Source: an uncultured Eubacteriales bacterium (GTDB taxonomy: Bacteria > Bacillota > Clostridia > Christensenellales > Aristaeellaceae). From it: 49,076 nucleotides of DNA. Shown here piece after piece: positions 28,255 to 37,793 of this stretch. The stretch's first letter is position 1. Each line of letters begins with the position of its first letter. Both the position numbers and the translations under genes were made by a program. The stretch covers positions 1-49,076 of the forward strand of contig CADCJO010000008.1 in NCBI GenBank assembly GCA_902801765.1, read 5' to 3'. The notes beneath the pieces were generated by a model. The model searched no databases and had not been told where the DNA came from. It saw nothing but the letters and a program-made list of their open reading frames with translations.

Positions 28255-29706
28255 TCACTGCCACTCCACGCCGGAATAGTTCGCGCTGGGCGTCAGGTCA
28301 TACACCACGCGGCGCACCTGGGGCAGGTCGCGCTGAATCAAATCGACCACGTTTTCCATCACGTCGTAGGGCAGGCGGGCGGCATAAGCCTGGCTGCGGT
28401 CGCTCGCCTGGACGGCGCGGAGACAGATGGCGCATTCGCGCCGACTGTCCGGCAGAGGAAGCAGCACGGCAAAGAACTGCCAAAGCCGCTTGGCGGCGCT
28501 GGAACGTACCAGCTCTCCCCTGAAAATGGCGTCGGCGGCGCGCAGGGTGCGCAGCCGATCCTCCGTCACTTCGCCCAGGATGCGCAGGGCCAGACCGCTG
28601 CCGGGGAAGGGCTGCTGGGAAACGATTCCCTGCGGCATACCCAGAAAATCGGCAATGGAACGGATTTCCTCTTTGAACAGATCACGCACCGGCTCAATGG
28701 AAAGAGGCGCTTTGCCGTCGGTCTGCGCGGAAGGCGCGCTGCCGAACATCATGTCGCTGCAACTGACGCCGCGAATAACGGCTTGGAAGTCGCCCAGTTT
28801 TGTTTCCTCTTCCCGCAGGATACCGCGGATCGTTTCTCCGATCACCCGGCGCTTTTCATTCGCGTCGGTCACGCCCTGCAAAGCGTTCAAAAAACGATCC
28901 CCCGCGTTAATACGGGTAATATCCATCCCGATCTGATCCCGGTAGTATGCGATAAACTCGTCTGCCTCCCGTTCGCGGAGCAGGCCGGTGTCCACAAAAA
29001 TGCACTTGAGCCTGTCGCCCAGGGCTTTGTATGCCAGCATGGCGCTCACACCGCTGTTCAGCCCGCCGGTCATGGCGCATACGGCGCGGCCGTCGCCGAC
29101 AAGGCGGTTGATTTCCTCGATCGCGCGGCTGACGAAGGCATCCTCGTCCCACCAGGCGGTGCAGCCGCAGATGTTGAACGCGAAATTGCGCAGGATCATC
29201 GCGCCTTCCGGGTCGTTCTGCTCCACCTCGATCTGCATTCCATACAGAGGCAGGCTTTCGTGGGCGAAGCCGATCACGGTTTCCTGGGCGGTGCACAGCG
29301 GCTTGACCTCCTTCGGCAGCCGCATCTCCCGCGCGCAGGGCAGCAGGCGTTCGCCGTTTTCCACATCCCGCAGCAGATCCGATTCCTGATAGCGCAGTTC
29401 CATCACCGCGCCTTGCAGCACAGGCTCGCCCACCTCGCCGCCCAGGCGTTCTATCAGCAGACCCGCGGCGTCGCCCAGAGCCAGCGTGGGGATGCCCGCG
29501 GAAGGGATGCCCGCGTCCATACCGGATGGCGTGTGCCCCGACACGCCGCCCGCCAGCAATAATCCCAGGGGTTCCTGGGCCTGAATATCCTGCAGGGAAA
29601 TATCTCCCGGCACGACCTTACAGAAGATGCGTTCTGAACGCAGCTTTCGCGTAACGGCGCGGCTGGCAAAATTGTCATAATTCAGCACCAGCACCATATC
29701 GCGCAT
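28255..29706 (-). CDS. GMP synthase (GuaA) paralogue with altered active sites
   Basis: The 483-residue protein aligns with GuaA end to end: class I glutaminase domain (1-180), ATP-pyrophosphatase domain (205-360) and dimerisation domain (with QPFPGSGLALRILGEVT and a VVYDLTPSANYSGVEW end). The glutaminase nucleophile Cys is replaced (LALGDAAG, Ala76) and the catalytic His by Glu160, while Glu162 remains. The P-loop SGGVDSS reads TGGLNSG (213-219). It probably cannot hydrolyse glutamine and may not make GMP. Start at 29706 has GAGGAGG 7 bp upstream. A regulatory or nucleotide-sensing role is possible. Confidence 0.85.
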   Translation of the reverse strand: MRDMVLVLNYDNFASRAVTRKLRSERIFCKVVPGDISLQDIQAQEPLGLLLAGGVSGHTPSGMDAGIPSAGIPTLALGDAAGLLIERLGGEVGEPVLQGAVMELRYQESDLLRDVENGERLLPCAREMRLPKEVKPLCTAQETVIGFAHESLPLYGMQIEVEQNDPEGAMILRNFAFNICGCTAWWDEDAFVSRAIEEINRLVGDGRAVCAMTGGLNSGVSAMLAYKALGDRLKCIFVDTGLLREREADEFIAYYRDQIGMDITRINAGDRFLNALQGVTDANEKRRVIGETIRGILREEETKLGDFQAVIRGVSCSDMMFGSAPSAQTDGKAPLSIEPVRDLFKEEIRSIADFLGMPQGIVSQQPFPGSGLALRILGEVTEDRLRTLRAADAIFRGELVRSSAAKRLWQFFAVLLPLPDSRRECAICLRAVQASDRSQAYAARLPYDVMENVVDLIQRDLPQVRRVVYDLTPSANYSGVEWQ

Positions 29707-29757
29707 AAGCATACCTCCTCGCGGCAGATTGAGTCGAAACACGTATCTTATTATCAT

Positions 29758-29959
29758 TCGACATGAACAGAAAAATTCCTGCTGTGATGCTGTCCCTCTT
29801 TTAAATTCTTAACAAGATGTATGCTGTAAAGGGTGAAGTAAGACTTCGCTCAATACAGCATAGCTGGACAGGCTCATCTGTGGCAGGAAGGGCTTCGCGG
29901 CTATGCGAATCCCATCACAGAGCCTTGATAGGCTAATCATACCACAGGAGGGCGTGAAA
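29758..29959 (+). other. Structured leader upstream of tnpV; no gene
   Basis: The 200-bp gap holds nested inverted repeats: ATGCTGTA...GAAG-TAAGA-CTTC...TACAGCAT (29821-29861), then AGGCT...CTGTG with CACAG-AGCCT about 50 bp on. It may be a regulatory leader of tnpV or the left end of the mobile-element remnant. Confidence 0.45.
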
Positions 29960-30331
29960 ATGAAGAGTATCTTTGAACAGAACGGCGGAACCTATACCCA
30001 GGTGGGCGACTATCTCATCCCTGACATCTCTTTACCGGATGCGCCTGCTTATCCCATTGGGAAATATGGCAGGATGCGGAAAGCGTATCTGAAGGAGCAC
30101 CGTCCCGGGCTCTATACCCGGCTCATCCTTTCCGGCAAACTGCATGAACATCTGGCTGAGGTGGAGCGTACCTGCAATGAGCGTCTCAGCATAATGGTTC
30201 CACAGATGGCAAAGGCCCAGGGTGTTACAGAGGCTATGAAGGCGCGGGATCAGCTCGGCTGGGTCGGAAGGATGAACGAAATCAAGCACAGCGCAGAGGA
30301 AATCATCCTGGCAGAAATCATATTTGAATGA
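29960..30331 (+). CDS. tnpV: TnpV-like protein of Tn4451-type mobile elements
   Basis: The 123-residue protein is TnpV-like: the start MKSIFEQNGGTYTQVGDYLI, then IGKYGRMRKAYLKEHRPGLY, SGKLHEHLAEVE and WVGRMNEIKHSAEEII all fit. TnpV is carried by Tn4451-like mobilisable elements; its role is not known. AGGAGGG lies 8 bp before the ATG. It is followed by its own terminator and a broken DUF6076-like fragment. No intact recombinase is nearby. Confidence 0.82.
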   Translation: MKSIFEQNGGTYTQVGDYLIPDISLPDAPAYPIGKYGRMRKAYLKEHRPGLYTRLILSGKLHEHLAEVERTCNERLSIMVPQMAKAQGVTEAMKARDQLGWVGRMNEIKHSAEEIILAEIIFE

Positions 30332-30340
30332 GTTATCACA

Positions 30341-30379
30341 GAAAGACAGCCTGTCATTCGATAGGCTGCCTTTCTTTTT
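30341..30379 (+). terminator. Terminator of tnpV
   Basis: AAAGACAGCCT-gtcattcgat-AGGCTGCCTTT followed by CTTTTTG. The stem has one mismatch. Confidence 0.8.
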
Positions 30380-30404
30380 GCCGTTATTTCTTTTCTTGCT
30401 TTTT

Positions 30405-30632
30405 CTACGCACGGTATTGACTCTTGCATTCAGGAGAGCAGAAGTTCGTGTTTGTATGATCAGCGATGAATATCTTGCCGCAGTTTTTGCAGATGTGCAG
30501 CGGATTATCCTGATCGGTGAGCATGAAGCTGAATACCAGCGTGATCGCCAGCATCAAGGAATGAAAGTCCCATACCAGGGCTGGGGCATCGTCAAACAGC
30601 GTAATGCGGTACGTCGGAGCATTGCCGCTATT
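30405..30632 (-). pseudogene. C-terminal fragment of a DUF6076-like zinc-finger protein
   Basis: The minus-strand frame reads ...FDDAPALVWDFHSLMLAI, then TDQDNPLHICKNCGKIFIAD and NTNFCSPECKSQYRA before a stop. The C-x2-C...C-x3-C pattern with SPECKSQY is the end of DUF6076-type proteins that travel on mobile elements. The upstream part is missing (in-frame stop at 30633, then the ABC gene). A basic tail KSKKRNNGKKKG continues in the +1 frame, suggesting a frameshift too. The family name is from memory. Confidence 0.5.
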
Positions 30633-30651
30633 CTATATGCATTGTTCCGCT

Positions 30652-32382
30652 TTAGATACTCCACTCTGCGCTGGCAGTCTGCACCTGCGCCATACGGTGG
30701 AATGTGCTGTCCTCTTGAGCAAGCAAATCCTTGGGGCTGCCCTCTTCAGCAATCCTTCCATCGGACAGCACAACAATCTTGTCTGCGCCACTGACAGTAC
30801 GCATCCGGTGGGCGATGACCAAGACGGTTTTGTTCCGAATCAGGCGGGAAAGTGCCTCCTGAATGACCGTTTCATTTTCCACATCCAGACTGGCGCTGGC
30901 CTCATCCAGCAGAATGATCGGCGCATCCTTCAGGAAGGCCCGGGCAATGGAGATTCGCTGGCGCTCGCCGCCGGACAGCTCACTGCCGTTTTCTCCGGTG
31001 ACTGTATTATATCCCTGCGGCAGCTTTAGCGCGAATTCGTCGCAGTTCGCAAGTTTGGCCGCTGCCAGCACTTCCTCATCCGTGGCGTCCTTTTTCCCGA
31101 CGCGGATGTTTTCCAGAATGCTGTTATTGAACAGCGTCACATCCTGGAAAACGATAGAATAGACGCCCAGCAGCGTTTCCGGATCGATGCCGGAAATGTC
31201 CTGCCCGCCCACCGTGATCCGACCGTGGCTGACATCCCAGAACCGCGCCGCCAGGCGGGAAACGGTAGTTTTTCCACCCCCGGACGGGCCGACCAGTGCC
31301 GTGACCTGGCCCTGCTTTGCGGTAAAGGTCACATCCCGAAGAACGGTTTTCTCATGATCATAGGAGAATCCGACATTTTCAAAGCAGATGTCATATCCAT
31401 TTGGATGGAAGTTCGTCATTCCCGTCTGGGCCGGGCAATTCGTGATCTCATTCATCCGCTCCACCGGGACGGTCAGCAGGTTCAGCATACCCAGGTTAAT
31501 GAGGTTGCCGCTCATGGGCTCATACAGGCGGGAAGCTACCAGCAGGAAGGAGAAGAACTCCATCACATTCAGCCGCCCCTGCAAAAGCAGTGCGCTGCCG
31601 GCCACGGCCACCGTGCCGACGCCGATTTTCAGGATCAGTTGGGCAGAAACGATGAAGGCCGCCTGGCCCAGCTCCGCGCCGATGGCTTTCTTTTCCACAT
31701 CGTCGATTTTGCCGTCCAGTTCGGTCAGATAAGCGTCCTCCGCGTTGCAGCTTTTCAGATCGCGGGATGTCTCGATAAACTCCTGGACAGCGTCGTTCAG
31801 GCTCACCTTGGATTCGGACTGCCTACGGATGAAATGCTGCTGCACCTTTTTGGATGCCGCCACGATAAAGATGGCGATGGGGATCGGCCACACAGCCGCT
31901 AGAGCCATTTCCCATTTGTAGAAGAACAGGCCGACACAGATCAGCACAGTGGAGATCAGGCTGCTGTAGAACTGCGGGATCTGGTGAGAAGAGGCGTGCT
32001 CCAGAGTTTCGGCGTCCGCCATAATGGTGTTGGTCAGGTCCGCCAGATCCTTCTTTCCGAAGAAGGACAGCGGCAGCTTCCGCAGCTTTTCCGCCAGGGA
32101 AACGCGGCGCTTGCCGGATTCCACATAGGTCGCGAAGAACGTGGCGTTGTACTGCCAGACATTCGGGAGGAAGATCAGCACCAGGCAGGCCGCCGCAAAG
32201 AGCAGATAATACGCCCACCGTCCGGCGGCTGTACCGGACAGGTAATCCCCGGTAAACGCGAACAGCAGCCAGACGGGCGTCATCAGAGCGATGTTCGCGG
32301 CAGTGACCGCCAAAATCGCTTTGAGCATATCCGCCGCGCCTTTTTCCGTCAGCGCAAACCGTTTCATCAGATACCGCTTCAT
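30652..32382 (-). CDS. ABC exporter, permease/ATPase half-transporter 1
   Basis: The 576-residue half-transporter has a six-helix type IV exporter membrane domain (about 1-310) and a complete nucleotide-binding domain: Walker A GPSGGGKTT, Q-loop FQDVTLFN, signature LSGGERQR, Walker B IILLDEASASLD and switch IAHR. It overlaps the next half-transporter by 4 bp, so the two very likely form a heterodimer. Substrate unknown; the adjoining operons suggest export of a metal-related small molecule. It is the last gene of the operon starting at 38342. Confidence 0.92.
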   Translation of the reverse strand: MKRYLMKRFALTEKGAADMLKAILAVTAANIALMTPVWLLFAFTGDYLSGTAAGRWAYYLLFAAACLVLIFLPNVWQYNATFFATYVESGKRRVSLAEKLRKLPLSFFGKKDLADLTNTIMADAETLEHASSHQIPQFYSSLISTVLICVGLFFYKWEMALAAVWPIPIAIFIVAASKKVQQHFIRRQSESKVSLNDAVQEFIETSRDLKSCNAEDAYLTELDGKIDDVEKKAIGAELGQAAFIVSAQLILKIGVGTVAVAGSALLLQGRLNVMEFFSFLLVASRLYEPMSGNLINLGMLNLLTVPVERMNEITNCPAQTGMTNFHPNGYDICFENVGFSYDHEKTVLRDVTFTAKQGQVTALVGPSGGGKTTVSRLAARFWDVSHGRITVGGQDISGIDPETLLGVYSIVFQDVTLFNNSILENIRVGKKDATDEEVLAAAKLANCDEFALKLPQGYNTVTGENGSELSGGERQRISIARAFLKDAPIILLDEASASLDVENETVIQEALSRLIRNKTVLVIAHRMRTVSGADKIVVLSDGRIAEEGSPKDLLAQEDSTFHRMAQVQTASAEWSI

Positions 32383-34193
32383 GCCGTTTCACCTACTTTC
32401 CAATTGACAGCCTTCTGGTATTCCGCCCACATAGCTGCGTAGAGTCCGTTCTTTTGAAGAAGCTCGTCGTGTTTTCCCTGTTCTTCCACCCGGCCGTCCT
32501 TCAGCACATAGATCCGGTCAGCATTGCGGATCGTGGACAGGCGGTGGGCGATCATGAGCACCGTCCGTTCCCTGGCCATTTCCTGGAAGGCCAGCTGCAC
32601 CTGCGCTTCGCATTCCGGGTCAGCAAAGGCGCTGGCCTCGTCCAGAATCACCACGTCGGCATTCTTCAGCATAGCCCGGGCAATGGCGATACGCTGCTGC
32701 TCGCCGCCGGAGAGATAAGTGCCTTTGCTCCCCAATACTGTGTTGAGTCCTTCCGGCAAACGCCCGATGATGTCCATACACTGGGCTTTTTGAAGCGCTT
32801 CCATCATTTCGCCTTCGGTGGCGTCAGGTTTTGCGATGCGCAGATTGTCCGCGATGGAACGTTTGAGCAGGCGGCTGTCCTGGAAGACATAAGCCACGCG
32901 CCGCATCAGCGTTTCCTTGGAAATCTGACGGGCATCCACGCCGCCGATGAGCACCCGACCTTCCTGCGGATCGAAGAAACGGGAGATCAGCCCGGCCACG
33001 GTGGTTTTTCCGCTGCCGGAGGGGCCGACGATGGCCACGATCTCATTCTTGTCCGCTTTCAGGGACAGATGGGAAACCGCGGCGGTCGCGTCAAGCGTGT
33101 AACGGTAAGTCACATCCTGCAGTTCCACCGACGCGCCGCGAGGCTCCAGTGCACGCTTTGGCTCCGGCAGCGGCTGGATACTGAGAATCGTGTCCGTCCG
33201 GGCGATCGCGTCCTTGACCTTCATGTTGTTTTCGCTCATGAACATCACTTTCGTCATGGCCGTGGCAATGGCGGGCGTGAAGATGACGTAGAACAGGAAG
33301 TTCAGCAGGATATCCATCCGGTAATTATCCCCGCGGATCAGCAGCAGCGTCAGACCCAGGATGAAGACGAACGCGCTGTGGATCAGCACGGTGTATCCCA
33401 CCATGGATGGACGCATCATGCGGGTGTAGTGCATGCAGAAATCCCGGTAATCGTCGATGGATGCCTTGAACCGGTGGAAGGAAAACACCGTCTGCCCGAA
33501 GGTCTTGACCACCGGAATGCCCCGCACATACTCCACAGCCTCGTTGCTCATGCGTTCCAGGGCATTCTGGTACTGCCGCATGTCCTCCTGCATGGCCGGG
33601 CCCTCCATGCGCATCATCACGGCGAAGCTCAGCGCCACCGGGATCAGGCAGGCGACACCGTACCGCCAGTCATACAAAAACAGCATGGCCACCATGCAGA
33701 CCGGCATCGTGATCGCGCCCGCCATGTCCGGCAGGTTATGGGCCAGCAGCGTTTCGGTGGAGCCGGTCACCTCGGTCACGGTCCGGCGCACCTTGCCGGA
33801 ACCCATCTCGTCCGCAAAGCCAATAGGCAGGCGGGCGATGTGGCGCATCAGCGTCTTTTTCATATTGGCCGCCGTGCGGAACGCGCTGCCGTGGGAGCAG
33901 ACCAGAGCGCCTACATAGACAAGCCAGGCCAGGACGGCGAAAACCACGGCCATCCACCCGTTGCGCACGATGTCCGTCGCCCGGGAAAAGTCCGGCTGTA
34001 CCTCCAGCACCTCCCGGATGATGCGCCAGATGAAGACGAAGGGCAGCAGGGCCAGCACGCTGCTCAGCGCGGACAGGATCAGCGACAGGTATGTCAGCGA
34101 CTTAAAACGGCCCGCGTATTCCATCAGACGCCCAAAGGCCGTCGGCGACTTGCCCTGTTTCTTCTCTTTCAATGGATATCCCTCGCTTTCCAT
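32379..34193 (-). CDS. ABC exporter, permease/ATPase half-transporter 2
   Basis: The 604-residue half-transporter has membrane helices at about 32-305 and a nucleotide-binding domain with GPSGSGKTT, VFQDSRLL, YLSGGEQQR and VVILDEASAFADPE. The D-loop differs (AFADPE for ASLDPE), common in heterodimeric exporters and often tied to one degenerate site. The start at 34193 (MESEGYPLKEKKQGK) is chosen because the frame's upstream part is not conserved-looking. It has no good Shine-Dalgarno; a GGCGGCAGT...CTGCTGCCGCC hairpin lies just upstream. Confidence 0.92.
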   Translation of the reverse strand: MESEGYPLKEKKQGKSPTAFGRLMEYAGRFKSLTYLSLILSALSSVLALLPFVFIWRIIREVLEVQPDFSRATDIVRNGWMAVVFAVLAWLVYVGALVCSHGSAFRTAANMKKTLMRHIARLPIGFADEMGSGKVRRTVTEVTGSTETLLAHNLPDMAGAITMPVCMVAMLFLYDWRYGVACLIPVALSFAVMMRMEGPAMQEDMRQYQNALERMSNEAVEYVRGIPVVKTFGQTVFSFHRFKASIDDYRDFCMHYTRMMRPSMVGYTVLIHSAFVFILGLTLLLIRGDNYRMDILLNFLFYVIFTPAIATAMTKVMFMSENNMKVKDAIARTDTILSIQPLPEPKRALEPRGASVELQDVTYRYTLDATAAVSHLSLKADKNEIVAIVGPSGSGKTTVAGLISRFFDPQEGRVLIGGVDARQISKETLMRRVAYVFQDSRLLKRSIADNLRIAKPDATEGEMMEALQKAQCMDIIGRLPEGLNTVLGSKGTYLSGGEQQRIAIARAMLKNADVVILDEASAFADPECEAQVQLAFQEMARERTVLMIAHRLSTIRNADRIYVLKDGRVEEQGKHDELLQKNGLYAAMWAEYQKAVNWKVGETA

Positions 34194-34254
34194 ATACCGG
34201 ACAAAGGCGGCAGCAGTCTCAGCAAAGACCACTGCCGCCGCTATACGGTACGGT

Positions 34255-37200
34255 TTATTCCGCTGCGCAGTCCACCAGTTCATAGTTTGTCGGCTGATCG
34301 AAAGGAGGGCCATAGACGATCATCTCGTCCGACAGGAACCCGCCTCCGACGAAATCCCCGACATACTCCGCGCCTTCTCCCGTCGTGATCGTCACATTCT
34401 TCGTGCGGCAGTTTGTTACCTTCGTGACCGGAACGCCCAGCTCCGCCGGCTCATAGCCGCCGCAGTATCCGGTGATTCCGCCAATGTAGGAGCAATTGTC
34501 ACCCACCGTGATCTTTACATCCTCTGCCGTGCAGTCCTTAAAAAATTCAGAGCCAAACCCGCAGCCGGAAACGCCGCCGATACCATAACAGTTGCTGCCG
34601 ACTTGAATACTGCCATGCCCGATGCAGTTCGCGGCGCTGGTGTTCTGCCACCCGCCGCCGACAATACCCACGTTGGCTGTTTTTCCTTCTTCGATGGTGA
34701 TATTCACCTGAGCTTCGCAATCCGTAATCACACTGCCCATGGACGCTCCAACGATGCCACCGAACATGCCTTCCTCACTCATCTCATTGGGAACCACATG
34801 GATCACGCCATTTTCCAGCTTCACTCCGGAAATGGAAGACATGAAAGCATACCCCACCACGTCGGAGACCATCAGGAAACCTTCTGCCGAAACATCCTTC
34901 ACCGTCAGATTGGAGACGGAAGCATTGGCCAGGCAGCCGAACAGACCGGCCGTATAGGATTCACCCTGAGAAATGGTGAAATTGCTGATGGTGTGGCCGT
35001 TTCCGTCAAAGGTTCCCGTAAAGGCACAGTTCAGATCCGGGAATTCGGTGGGCTGCCCATTTTCATCAGAACCGGGCATAAAAACGCCCAGCGGCGCCCA
35101 TTCGCAGCCGTTCAGATCAATGTCGGCGGTCAATACATAATTCCCGGAAAGATTCTGGTTGACAGCAGCCAGTTCCTCGGCGGTGGCAATCTCGATCACT
35201 GCAGCAGCCGCGTCCTGTTTGACCCAGCTGATGACGCCATCGTCAGCCGTCAGCGTCAGAACAAGCTGTCCGCTTTCATTCGTGGTGAAGGCGTAAGGCG
35301 CGGATTCCGCTTCCCCTTCCATATTGCTATAAGCCACATACAGTCCCTTGCCGTCGCCCTTATCGCCCGTGTCTGCCGCAAAAGCCTCAAAGTCAGCGGT
35401 CTGTACACCGTTCATCATCGTGACGCCATGGCCGTTTTCATCGATGGTCATGGACAAGTCAACAGAAGCATATTCCTCCCCAAAGGGACTCATATCCGCC
35501 TGCCATGTGCCGACAAAGCCAAGATCATTCAGCTGCGCAAGGGCTTCCGGCGTATGCGCGGTATAGTCCATGTTCTCCAGGACAAACAGATCAATCACAT
35601 TTTCAGTCATCGCTTCATCCGCGTCCGCCGGGAAGCCCGCCGCCAGCCAGTAGGCATAGGGGCCTGCGTTGTATGCAGCCAGATCATCCACATTGCCGCC
35701 GTAGCGGAACTCCAGATGATAGGTGGAAGCGGGCGTGTCGGGCATCATGTAGAAATATCTGAACTCACCTGCGTCCTCGTCAGAGGTTTCGTAGAGAAAG
35801 CCCTCCATCATGCCGGCCAGGGACAGCTTTCCGGCGTAGGCGTATTCATGGCTGAAAATCTGATTGCCGCTTTCGTCCACACCGCTGATGCTCGTGCCGT
35901 CAAAGGTGATATTATTTACGCCATTGATAAAGAGGCAGTCAAACTGTGCGCCGTTGGAGCCGTCACCGAAGGCGTCAACCGCCTCCTGTCCGTAGATGGT
36001 GCCGTTGCATGCCGCTTTCAGCATCTCCGCCATGGCGGGGGCCGTCTCTTCGCCCAGGATCGCCGCGCAGGGGTCAAGCCAGAGCGCATCGTACTTCGGG
36101 TCCGTGATCACAGGAAACAGCGGCACATAAGTGCCTTTGACCGCTTTCAGCAGGTCAGCAGCTTCCGCAGCTTCGTCAACTTTGACATAGGGGAAGGCCA
36201 ACTCGGGATAACCGAAAGCCGCGATTGTGACCGTGTACTGTTTTCCCGCTTCAAACAGGGGACTCTCACTGCCGTTGCGGGCTTTAACCACGCCGTCCGC
36301 GTTCAGCATGCCGTTTTCATCCAGGGCGATAAAGTTCCCAACCGTGCCATGATGGCCCACGATTTCCTGCTCAACAGGCTTTTCCGCGCCTTCAGCCAGA
36401 ATCTGAACGTGCTGGATATTGGCCAGGTAATCGGTCATGGAGCCCGAAGCCAGCACAATACCCTTTCCGTCAAAGGTGATATCTTCAGCAGTCAGGCCGC
36501 TGTCAATGATGAAGTACGGAGCCTGCGCCGCGGCGGGGCCGCCCTCGAAGGACGGGGCGCGGTACTTGCCGCTGGCGTCCACCACGTTCACATAGTAGTA
36601 TCCGGGTTTCAGGCTGGCGGCATCCTGGAAGCTGATCGTCACATTGCCGTCCGCGATCTCCACGGTATAGCTGTCCATGGGCACGACTTCTTCATTGCGC
36701 ACACCCCAGCGGATGTCCAGCACCTGGAGATCGAAGTCTTCGGGCAGGGCATTGGCCAAGGTCACCAAACCGCCGTCAACAGATTCCACCGGCAGCGCGG
36801 AGCCTTCCACTTCCAGGAAGGTCTTGCCAGTCTTGCCGTCAAAGGCGTTTAGCACGGCTTCCTGGGCGGCTGCGCTGACCATGGTCGCGCCGGAAACGGC
36901 ATCAGCGCCGCCGGGGGTCATGTCCATGGCAGCCACTTCATCTCTGCTCTTCCCGACAAAACTGTCCAGCAGGCCTGCATTCACAGCCGCGTCGAAATAA
37001 GGTTTGTTCTTGTTTGCCCAAAATTCTTCATTGCCCTCCTGCACAGAGCCTGGTCCGCCGGTGCCGTTATCCTTTACGGCGGTGATGACGCCGCTGTCAT
37101 CCACTTCAACCGTCAGCCTGACATTGTAAAACGGGGGATGAATGAAAGGCGCGGTGGAGGGGTAATTGCGCTGATCCACATTGGCGTCACCCTCCAGGGT

Positions 37201-37281
37201 CTGATCAGCGAGTGCGCAGCATACGGACAGCGCAAGACAAAGCGCAATCACGAATGCGGTTATCGAGCGAAATTTTTTCAT
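34255..37281 (-). CDS. Large secreted FMN-binding, ZinT-like, GLUG-repeat protein
   Basis: The 1008-residue exported protein has a signal peptide (cleavage after CCALA, residue 25) and then an FMN-binding domain (about 50-150) with the flavinylation motif DAVSGATMVS, where Thr133 would take FMN covalently. A beta-rich stretch follows, then a ZinT/AdcA-like metal-binding region (about 370-595, YHLEFRYGGN, GPYAYWLAAGFP, VGTWQADMSPFG) and a GLUG-type beta-helix C-terminus (about 695-1008, GLFGCLANASVSNLTV, FGGIVGASMGS). No sortase signal or other anchor is seen. GGAGG precedes the ATG. With flavodoxin upstream, extracellular electron transfer or metal capture is plausible. Confidence 0.8.
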   Translation of the reverse strand: MKKFRSITAFVIALCLALSVCCALADQTLEGDANVDQRNYPSTAPFIHPPFYNVRLTVEVDDSGVITAVKDNGTGGPGSVQEGNEEFWANKNKPYFDAAVNAGLLDSFVGKSRDEVAAMDMTPGGADAVSGATMVSAAAQEAVLNAFDGKTGKTFLEVEGSALPVESVDGGLVTLANALPEDFDLQVLDIRWGVRNEEVVPMDSYTVEIADGNVTISFQDAASLKPGYYYVNVVDASGKYRAPSFEGGPAAAQAPYFIIDSGLTAEDITFDGKGIVLASGSMTDYLANIQHVQILAEGAEKPVEQEIVGHHGTVGNFIALDENGMLNADGVVKARNGSESPLFEAGKQYTVTIAAFGYPELAFPYVKVDEAAEAADLLKAVKGTYVPLFPVITDPKYDALWLDPCAAILGEETAPAMAEMLKAACNGTIYGQEAVDAFGDGSNGAQFDCLFINGVNNITFDGTSISGVDESGNQIFSHEYAYAGKLSLAGMMEGFLYETSDEDAGEFRYFYMMPDTPASTYHLEFRYGGNVDDLAAYNAGPYAYWLAAGFPADADEAMTENVIDLFVLENMDYTAHTPEALAQLNDLGFVGTWQADMSPFGEEYASVDLSMTIDENGHGVTMMNGVQTADFEAFAADTGDKGDGKGLYVAYSNMEGEAESAPYAFTTNESGQLVLTLTADDGVISWVKQDAAAAVIEIATAEELAAVNQNLSGNYVLTADIDLNGCEWAPLGVFMPGSDENGQPTEFPDLNCAFTGTFDGNGHTISNFTISQGESYTAGLFGCLANASVSNLTVKDVSAEGFLMVSDVVGYAFMSSISGVKLENGVIHVVPNEMSEEGMFGGIVGASMGSVITDCEAQVNITIEEGKTANVGIVGGGWQNTSAANCIGHGSIQVGSNCYGIGGVSGCGFGSEFFKDCTAEDVKITVGDNCSYIGGITGYCGGYEPAELGVPVTKVTNCRTKNVTITTGEGAEYVGDFVGGGFLSDEMIVYGPPFDQPTNYELVDCAAE

Positions 37282-37314
37282 AACGGAACCTCCTTTATGC
37301 TGTTCTGTGTTCTG

Positions 37315-37731
37315 TTACGCGAGCGCCGCGCCCAGCGCCTTGCAGGCAGTCAGGCCATCCTCATCCGGCGCTTCATTCACCGTTACGCTGTCCGCGGCCA
37401 GGGTGATGCCCTTTTCCGCGCAGCGCGCCTCCCAGGAGCGCATCCATTCACCGTCGCCCCAGCCGTAGGAGCCGAACAGGGCAGTCTTTTTGCCGGCCAG
37501 CGCCGCTTCGATGCTCTCCAGCATCGGGAGGAATTCGCCGTCCTCCAGTTCTTCCGCGCCCATGGCCGGGCAGCCCAGCGCCACAGCGTCATAGGCTTCC
37601 ACGCCATTCACCTCCGTGCAGGTCAGCAGATCGGCCTCCGCCCCAGCCGCCTTCACGCCTTCCGCCACGGCCTGCGCCATAGCCTCCGTGTTGCCGGTTC
37701 CGCTCCAGAAGATTACCGCAACTTTGCTCAT
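37315..37731 (-). CDS. Flavodoxin, short chain
   Basis: The 138-residue flavodoxin starts MSKVAVIFWSGTGNTEAMAQ; the phosphate loop SGTGNTE (10-16) and the FMN ring loops LGCPAMGAEELED and FGSYGWGDGEWM are complete. It is a soluble low-potential electron carrier that often replaces ferredoxin when iron is scarce. Start at 37731 has AAAGGATGG upstream. It lies between DUF3793 and the secreted flavoprotein in one operon. Confidence 0.95.
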   Translation of the reverse strand: MSKVAVIFWSGTGNTEAMAQAVAEGVKAAGAEADLLTCTEVNGVEAYDAVALGCPAMGAEELEDGEFLPMLESIEAALAGKKTALFGSYGWGDGEWMRSWEARCAEKGITLAADSVTVNEAPDEDGLTACKALGAALA

Positions 37732-37793
37732 GAGAATACCATCCTTTCTTTTGTGGTCTATTCCAATCCCTTGCGGGGTCATGAATAGCATGG

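Noticed and set aside
29758-29959. tRNA or riboswitch in the tnpV leader
   Set aside because: Nested stems are visible, but no cloverleaf, T-loop or known aptamer core.
33961-36852. Long plus-strand open frame (963 codons) and a similar one at 32454-34388
   Set aside because: They are antisense to the exporter and secreted-protein genes, which have clear domains, signal peptide and ribosome binding sites; the antisense translations show no domain.
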